From an uncultured Bacteroidia bacterium (GTDB lineage: Bacteria > Bacteroidota > Bacteroidia > Bacteroidales > CAJPTX01): a DNA stretch of 50,176 nucleotides. Positions within the stretch are counted from its first letter, which is position 1; each line of letters starts with the position of its first letter. The notes beneath the pieces are model-generated. The model was not told the DNA's origin and did no database searches. It worked only from the letters and a program-made list of their open reading frames with translations. The stretch is taken from NCBI GenBank assembly GCA_938038735.1, contig CALHSW010000040.1:1-50176 (forward strand). Direction: 5' to 3'. Both the position numbers and the translations under genes were made by a program. This document shows positions 46,165 through 50,176 of the stretch, one piece after another.

Positions 46165-46275
46165 TTAATAACTCTTCACAGCTGCAAACTTCTCGTTAGT
46201 AGCAACAGTCCAATCTTTCTGTTGTCCACAATCTCTCACAAACTCATCGAATACCTTGTAGAAAGCGTTAGTCGT
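46165..46275 (-). pseudogene. Tyrosine recombinase (integrase) fragment
   Basis: A minus-strand frame bounded by stops reads NAFYKVFDEFVRDC, then QQKDWTVATNEKFAAVKSY, then TAA (46165-46167). This is the core-binding SAM-like arm of Bacteroidota phage-type integrases (FDEF...W..AT..KF...K). The catalytic domain is absent. It is 55 bases upstream of the DUF1016 gene start and within 50 bases of an IS-end sequence. It marks the remains of an integrative element. Confidence 0.6.
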
Positions 46276-46307
46276 TGATTACTTCGGTTTGACTTCTCCT
46301 CTACAGG

Positions 46308-46322
46308 TTTTTGCAGGGGTCT
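46308..46322 (-). repeat. Solitary IS5-type terminal repeat
   Basis: Minus-strand GAGACCCCTGCAAAA is identical over 15 bases to the left end of the IS at 43434, in inverted orientation. No second transposase is attached. It may mark a deleted second IS copy, or one end of a 2.9-kb unit (43434-46322). Confidence 0.6.
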
Positions 46323-46373
46323 CGCGTTCTATTGCCCCACGGGCAGTCTTGCAGACTATCTTGCCATATCTCG

Positions 46374-48638
46374 TTACAGCGTTGAATTAAACACATCCTT
46401 CGCGGCGCCTTTGCGCATCGCGTCTGCGGGCAACGGCTTCCCGAAATGCCACGATAGCAGCAATCGAACCCCCATGTTGTAATACTCCTGGCGCATCTCG
46501 TACGAGAAACCAGCCCCCTGTACATGCTGCTCCACCCGCATGGGGTAGGTAAAGAGGTTATCCCCAGACAGCGCCACACGTAGCTTGTCGTCAAGGAACG
46601 AACGGTACAACGCCAGATTGCTGTACCAGTACAATGAACGACTCCCCTGCAAATCGATCCGAGGACTCACGTACGAGCCGAAAAGCGCAAGCTGCCAATG
46701 GGTGAGGAATCTGTAGGTGGCATTGAACGAACAGGTCCACTCTCCTCCAAACCGCTGCACCTCACCGTATTGCAGCGCAACGTAATGCCCGCCGCCCCCA
46801 ATGTTGAAACTCATATCCCCCTGCAAAAAGCTTAGGGTTAGCCACATCTCTCCCCCTGCCCGCGTTTGGCTATCGCCATTGACAAACGTTGAGCGTATAA
46901 CCCCATCAAGGTAGGCGTACCGCATTACGGTACCTCGCCCCTGCTCGTAGTACGCGCCGAGGCGAATGTACTGCGAACCAATAAAGTGCGAGTACGTGGC
47001 CTCCGCCCGATGGCGCAGCCCATTGGTAAGCCCCGCATTCCCCGACTGCACGTAGGGCAGCGATGAGTAGCTCATGGCGGGGGTTAGCTGCGCGTAGCTT
47101 GGGCGGGAGCTCCGCCGGCTATACTGCACCGTCAACGTGCTCCGGAATGAGAACTTAAGGGATGCCGAGACATCAAAAAGCCCATTGTGAAACTCCCGCA
47201 CCCCCGCTTGCGATAGCATGTAGTACTCGTACCTCCCCCCGGCGCGCAGCGATAGCTTGCGCCATGGGGAGTACTCCACCCCGGCGTACGCGTGCGCGAG
47301 TCCATTCTGCGCCGCCTCGCCAGCCATCCGCGCTGCCGTGTACCAGCTATGGGTATACCCTCCCCCCGCCTCCAGCGTGAGCTGACGCAGCGCGCGCCAG
47401 CTCACATCCGTACTCACCGCAACGCCCCGCGCCGACATTGCACTCTTAAGCTCCACCGTATCCGTTGCATAGACATTTTCCACCGGCATGCACACCCCAT
47501 AGGAGGAGAAATCCACCGTGAGATTCCGCACCCCTGAATAGGTGTACCTTCCCCCACCGAGGTAGGATGTATTGGCCTCCAGCGCTCTGGAACGCTGCCC
47601 CACTAGCCCCATTGAAGTTTCTCCCTGCATTTTTCGCTCCAGCCTGCTGTGGTAGACCCACACCCCTACGCTCGCCTGGTGCGCATCGTTCGCGTAGTTC
47701 GTTGTAACCCCTCCGCTAAAGTAGCCGCCCAGGCTGCGCCCTTCCTCAGCCTGCGACATGGTAATCCTATCATAAAGGTGCGCCGATTGGTACTGCCGTA
47801 GCCTATTGTAGCCAATCAGATTGCCCGTCGTGGCCGTCACGGACCATCCCTTGCCCAGCGGCTGGGTCACCACCCCCATCAGATTGCTCCCCGCCGAGCC
47901 GACCCCGACGTTGAGCATGCCCGCCGTGCGCACCTCAACCTTTCGCTTGGTCACTAGGTTAATCACCCCATCCACGCCCGACGTGGCGTAGCGTGCGCTC
48001 GGCACGGTCTGCACCTCCACCCGCTCCAAATCGGCGGGGTTTACCATCGCCAACACCTGCGCATTCGGCACCCCCACCAACTCCTTCCCGTTTAGCAGCA
48101 CCTTCACGTTACTTCCACCCCGAAGGAGCGGCGTGCCATCCGCCGTCACCGATACCATCGGCACTCGCCGCAGCACCTCCTCCGTGGTGCCGAGCGTCTG
48201 CGCCAACGCATCGTCCTGCACCCTGTAGCTCACCGTGCGCCCATCATCACGCACCGCCGTGCTGTTGGCACTTACCCGCACCGCCTCTATCGCCACAGGC
48301 AGCCTATCAGCATCGGAAAAAACGATACTCCTTGCACTATCTACTGCCTCCGTCCACGCCTTCCGATACAGCACCCCATCGGGGCGGAGCAGATCTATAC
48401 GCTGCACCCTCGCACCGCTGCTCGCTGTTCTGAATTGAACCCACCCTGCGCTGTCGCACGCATACTCCCCCAGCACGGCTCCCAGCGAGTCAACCAGCGC
48501 AACGCGACACACAGCGCAGGGAAGGGTTGCCACGTACACGCGGCGTGATGTTTGTCCCCTCGTGCTAGATATAGGAATTACAAGTACAGCAAATGCAAAC
48601 AGCAGCCCCCTACTCAGGCTTCGCAAACACCTTCTCAT
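46374..48638 (-). CDS. TonB-dependent outer-membrane receptor (OMP_b-brl_3 type)
   Basis: 754 residues. Signal peptide about 1-29 (LLFAFAVLVIPISSTRGQ). A short N-terminal domain (30-110, with a CAVC pair) takes the place of the usual carboxypeptidase-like repeat. The plug follows (about 115-235: EVLRRVPMVSV, LLRGGSNVKVLLNGKELV, GVDGVINLVTKRK). From there to the C-terminus is an outer-membrane barrel of the PF14905 group. It likely takes up a bound ligand using TonB-ExbBD energy. No SusD partner is visible, so it is not a Sus-type glycan pair. The 3' end lies at the edge of the island, and the start overlaps the upstream LolA-like gene by 29 bp. Confidence 0.9.
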   Translation of the reverse strand: MRRCLRSLSRGLLFAFAVLVIPISSTRGQTSRRVYVATLPCAVCRVALVDSLGAVLGEYACDSAGWVQFRTASSGARVQRIDLLRPDGVLYRKAWTEAVDSARSIVFSDADRLPVAIEAVRVSANSTAVRDDGRTVSYRVQDDALAQTLGTTEEVLRRVPMVSVTADGTPLLRGGSNVKVLLNGKELVGVPNAQVLAMVNPADLERVEVQTVPSARYATSGVDGVINLVTKRKVEVRTAGMLNVGVGSAGSNLMGVVTQPLGKGWSVTATTGNLIGYNRLRQYQSAHLYDRITMSQAEEGRSLGGYFSGGVTTNYANDAHQASVGVWVYHSRLERKMQGETSMGLVGQRSRALEANTSYLGGGRYTYSGVRNLTVDFSSYGVCMPVENVYATDTVELKSAMSARGVAVSTDVSWRALRQLTLEAGGGYTHSWYTAARMAGEAAQNGLAHAYAGVEYSPWRKLSLRAGGRYEYYMLSQAGVREFHNGLFDVSASLKFSFRSTLTVQYSRRSSRPSYAQLTPAMSYSSLPYVQSGNAGLTNGLRHRAEATYSHFIGSQYIRLGAYYEQGRGTVMRYAYLDGVIRSTFVNGDSQTRAGGEMWLTLSFLQGDMSFNIGGGGHYVALQYGEVQRFGGEWTCSFNATYRFLTHWQLALFGSYVSPRIDLQGSRSLYWYSNLALYRSFLDDKLRVALSGDNLFTYPMRVEQHVQGAGFSYEMRQEYYNMGVRLLLSWHFGKPLPADAMRKGAAKDVFNSTL

Positions 48639-49305
48639 CGATCGGGCCGTTCACCTTCACCGACTGAAGCGTCCCCTCCATCGTGCCCATGGCGTTGCGA
48701 ATCTCCGTTACGGATGGGAACATAGCCCCGCTATGCTCCTCGTAGAACGAATAGCGCATCGTGCCGCCCTGCACCTCCGCCATCACCAGCAAATAATCTT
48801 TCTTCGAGAGGTAGACGTTCGACACGCCGCCCAGTTTAAAGGTCACCTCCACCTGGTAGCACGCCGTGTTGTCCACCTTCTTCTCGCCCACCAGCCTGAG
48901 TGCCTTCACTGCCGAAGCCTCTCCGTGTGCCATGTAGTCATGAATCGGGCCAAAGGGATCGCTATTCACTAGCAGCATGTTCATCTGCGCCTGCGGCAGT
49001 GCCAGCGGCTTGGGGGACTGCATCGTGTTCACCATCCAGCCCTCCCCATTGCGCACGCACACCGTAGTAGAACCACCCGGGAACTCCGTCTTCTGGCAAA
49101 ACGTTTTGCCCGCCTCTACGTAGTTTAGCTGACGCATGCTCATCCCCCCGCCCTTAACCTCCAGCTCAAGCGCCACGCTGCGAACGGTATCCGTTGCGCC
49201 AAGCGCCTTCATGTGCGCTGCGCACACCTCCTCCAAACTCTGCGCATGCAGCCCCGCGCAGCCCGCAGCCAAAAGCACAAGAATAGTAATAACTGTTCTT
49301 TTCAT
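48610..49305 (-). CDS. LolA-like periplasmic protein
   Basis: 231 residues from the ATG at 49305; an earlier start at 49335 is possible but lacks signal character. The signal peptide is RTVITILVLLAAGCAGLHAQ. The mature protein has short alternating strands (GEGWMVNTMQSPKPLALP, KVDNTACYQVEVTFKLGG, NVYLSKKDYLLVMAEV) typical of LolA/LolB-like half-barrels. It overlaps the receptor gene by 29 bp and is transcribed first, so the two probably act together. The cargo is unknown. Confidence 0.8.
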   Translation of the reverse strand: MKRTVITILVLLAAGCAGLHAQSLEEVCAAHMKALGATDTVRSVALELEVKGGGMSMRQLNYVEAGKTFCQKTEFPGGSTTVCVRNGEGWMVNTMQSPKPLALPQAQMNMLLVNSDPFGPIHDYMAHGEASAVKALRLVGEKKVDNTACYQVEVTFKLGGVSNVYLSKKDYLLVMAEVQGGTMRYSFYEEHSGAMFPSVTEIRNAMGTMEGTLQSVKVNGPIDEKVFAKPE

Positions 49306-49913
49306 AAACGTCTCTCCTATTAATGAATCCTCCAAACTCCTACAGCATACAAAAAAGCACTCTAAACCCCTGCGTTGCCTACATTCTAAACGGTCCTACT
49401 TCTTCTCAGCCCTTTTGAGGCCCGAACGTGCTACCCCTCCCTCTACAACTCCCCAGCGTGCCAAAATACCGCAGCACCCTGTTCCGCCCTCTACCGGCTG
49501 CGTAGTAGCGTCGGAAGCCCCAATGTTCCCCGCCGCGTACGTTTCAACCGCTGCAACCTCCATCGGCTCTCCCGCACTGGAACTAGCGATGCAACCAACA
49601 TTCCGTTATAGCTCCCCCTATCATGCCACGCTCCCGCAAAGTAAAAAAGAACTTTCCAACCAACCAAATCAAACTTTATATTTTCAACTAAAAAACGCAC
49701 AGCCTTCTCGCTCCCACCCTACCCCCCCATTGCTCCTTGAAAAAAATGGGGAGCGATGCTGCGACCCCATCTCCTTTGCATCGCTAAACGTTTGGGTACC
49801 ACTAGCCCTATCCATCTCCGTCCACCCCCTACAGAACTAGCTACGTTCCAAGCCAAGCGCAATTGTAGCTACTTCCTCGCCCTCTCATCCATCGGTTAAA
49901 ACGCTACATGAAT
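49306..49913. other. Intergenic region, no gene seen
   Basis: About 600 bp between the LolA-like gene start and the tRNA terminator. No frame shows protein character. The longest plus-strand frame (49136-49840) is largely the reverse of the LolA-like gene. Confidence 0.5.
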
Positions 49914-49960
49914 ACAAAAGCGCAGCACGCATTCCCCTCTTGGAAAATACGTGCTGCGCT
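49914..49960 (-). terminator. Terminator of the tRNA-Leu pair
   Basis: An 11-base perfect stem AGCGCAGCACG / CGTGCTGCGCT with a loop of about 20 bases, followed on the minus strand by TTTTGT. It lies just past the last tRNA. Confidence 0.75.
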
Positions 49961-49965
49961 ATCTA

Positions 49966-50054
49966 TGGTGCCCAGGACAAGATTTGAACTTGCACGCCCT
50001 GTAACAGGCACCAGCCCCTCAAGCTGGCGTGTCTACCAATTCCACCACCTGGGC
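49966..50054 (-). tRNA. tRNA-Leu (anticodon GAG)
   Basis: 89 bases on the minus strand, including an encoded CCA. Acceptor GCCCAGG / CCTGGGC, anticodon loop TTGAGGG with GAG, a long variable arm and T-arm GTTCAAATC. Confidence 0.95.
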
Positions 50055-50081
50055 AAATAAAGAACTCCCCATCGCCTCTCG

Positions 50082-50165
50082 TGCCCAGAACAGGAATCGA
50101 ACCTGCACAACATTGCTGTTACTAGTCCCTGAAACTAGCGCGTCTACCAGTTCCGCCACCTGGGC
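50082..50165 (-). tRNA. tRNA-Leu (anticodon CAG)
   Basis: 84 bases on the minus strand. Acceptor GCCCAGG / TCTGGGC (one G-T pair), anticodon loop TTCAGGG with CAG, a long variable arm, T-arm GGTTCGATTCC. CCA is not encoded. It is 27 bases from the GAG gene, so the two form a tandem transcript. Confidence 0.95.
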
Positions 50166-50176
50166 TTCACGAGATT

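Noticed and set aside
49136..49840. Plus-strand ORF of 234 residues
   Set aside because: Its first part is antisense to the LolA-like gene and the remainder has no protein-like composition.

Overview
The window reads as chromosomal DNA of a Bacteroidales bacterium (phylum Bacteroidota). The evidence is a Bacteroidota-type 16S 5' end at the left edge, promoter elements of the phylum form TTTG-N19-21-TAnnTTTG, a surface protein ending in a type IX secretion (T9SS) sorting domain, a TonB-dependent receptor of the outer-membrane beta-barrel class, a Bacteroidota-type LptD and a fused pyruvate:ferredoxin oxidoreductase. I cannot name a genus from the sequence. Most of the window has moderate to high GC. 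Positions from about 41.7 to 46.3 kb are clearly more AT-rich, except for one GC-rich insertion sequence.

Layout, left to right. 1-358 is the start of a 16S rRNA gene on the minus strand with a well-matched promoter behind it. About 0.6-2.7 kb has no credible gene. It holds four tandem copies (period 182-190 bp) of a roughly 100-bp multi-hairpin repeat, further copies of it, and a perfect 56-bp palindrome. 2.7-5.3 kb is a BspA-like leucine-rich-repeat surface protein with a T9SS signal. 5.85-8.93 kb is a restriction-modification cassette of two paralogous cytosine-C5 methyltransferases and an HNH endonuclease. After a small outer-membrane barrel gene comes a tripartite RND efflux operon (9.85-15.98 kb: TolC, adaptor, pump, small protein). 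A promoter-terminator pair that could encode a small RNA follows. Next is a TetR-led export operon (16.2-24.9 kb): two ABC half-transporters, an MMPL/RND-like exporter whose start region carries an in-frame TGA, a LolA-like periplasmic protein and a DUF1302-like outer-membrane protein.

24.9-37.4 kb is mostly envelope and housekeeping. An amidase-MCE pair is divergent from an lptD, AddB-like nuclease and rubredoxin operon. Then come pgeF, a NERD-domain protein, a rhomboid protease and a Na/Pi cotransporter. 37.7-41.3 kb is the large pyruvate:ferredoxin oxidoreductase.

41.6-46.3 kb looks like a decayed integrative island beside a tRNA-Ser gene. It holds an unknown secreted protein and its small partner, a long hairpin, a truncated ORF cut by an IS5-type element, a DUF2971 fragment, a DUF1016/YhcG-type nuclease and a short tyrosine-recombinase fragment. 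The IS5-type transposase has lost its first catalytic Asp. A lone copy of the IS terminal sequence lies at the far edge of the island. The window closes with a TonB-dependent receptor, a LolA-like protein and two tRNA-Leu genes.

The most unusual signals are the hairpin-repeat array behind the rRNA promoter, the two-methyltransferase R-M cassette, the possible small RNA at 16.1 kb, the TGA at the start of the MMPL gene, and the inverted IS ends that bracket the DUF1016 nuclease.
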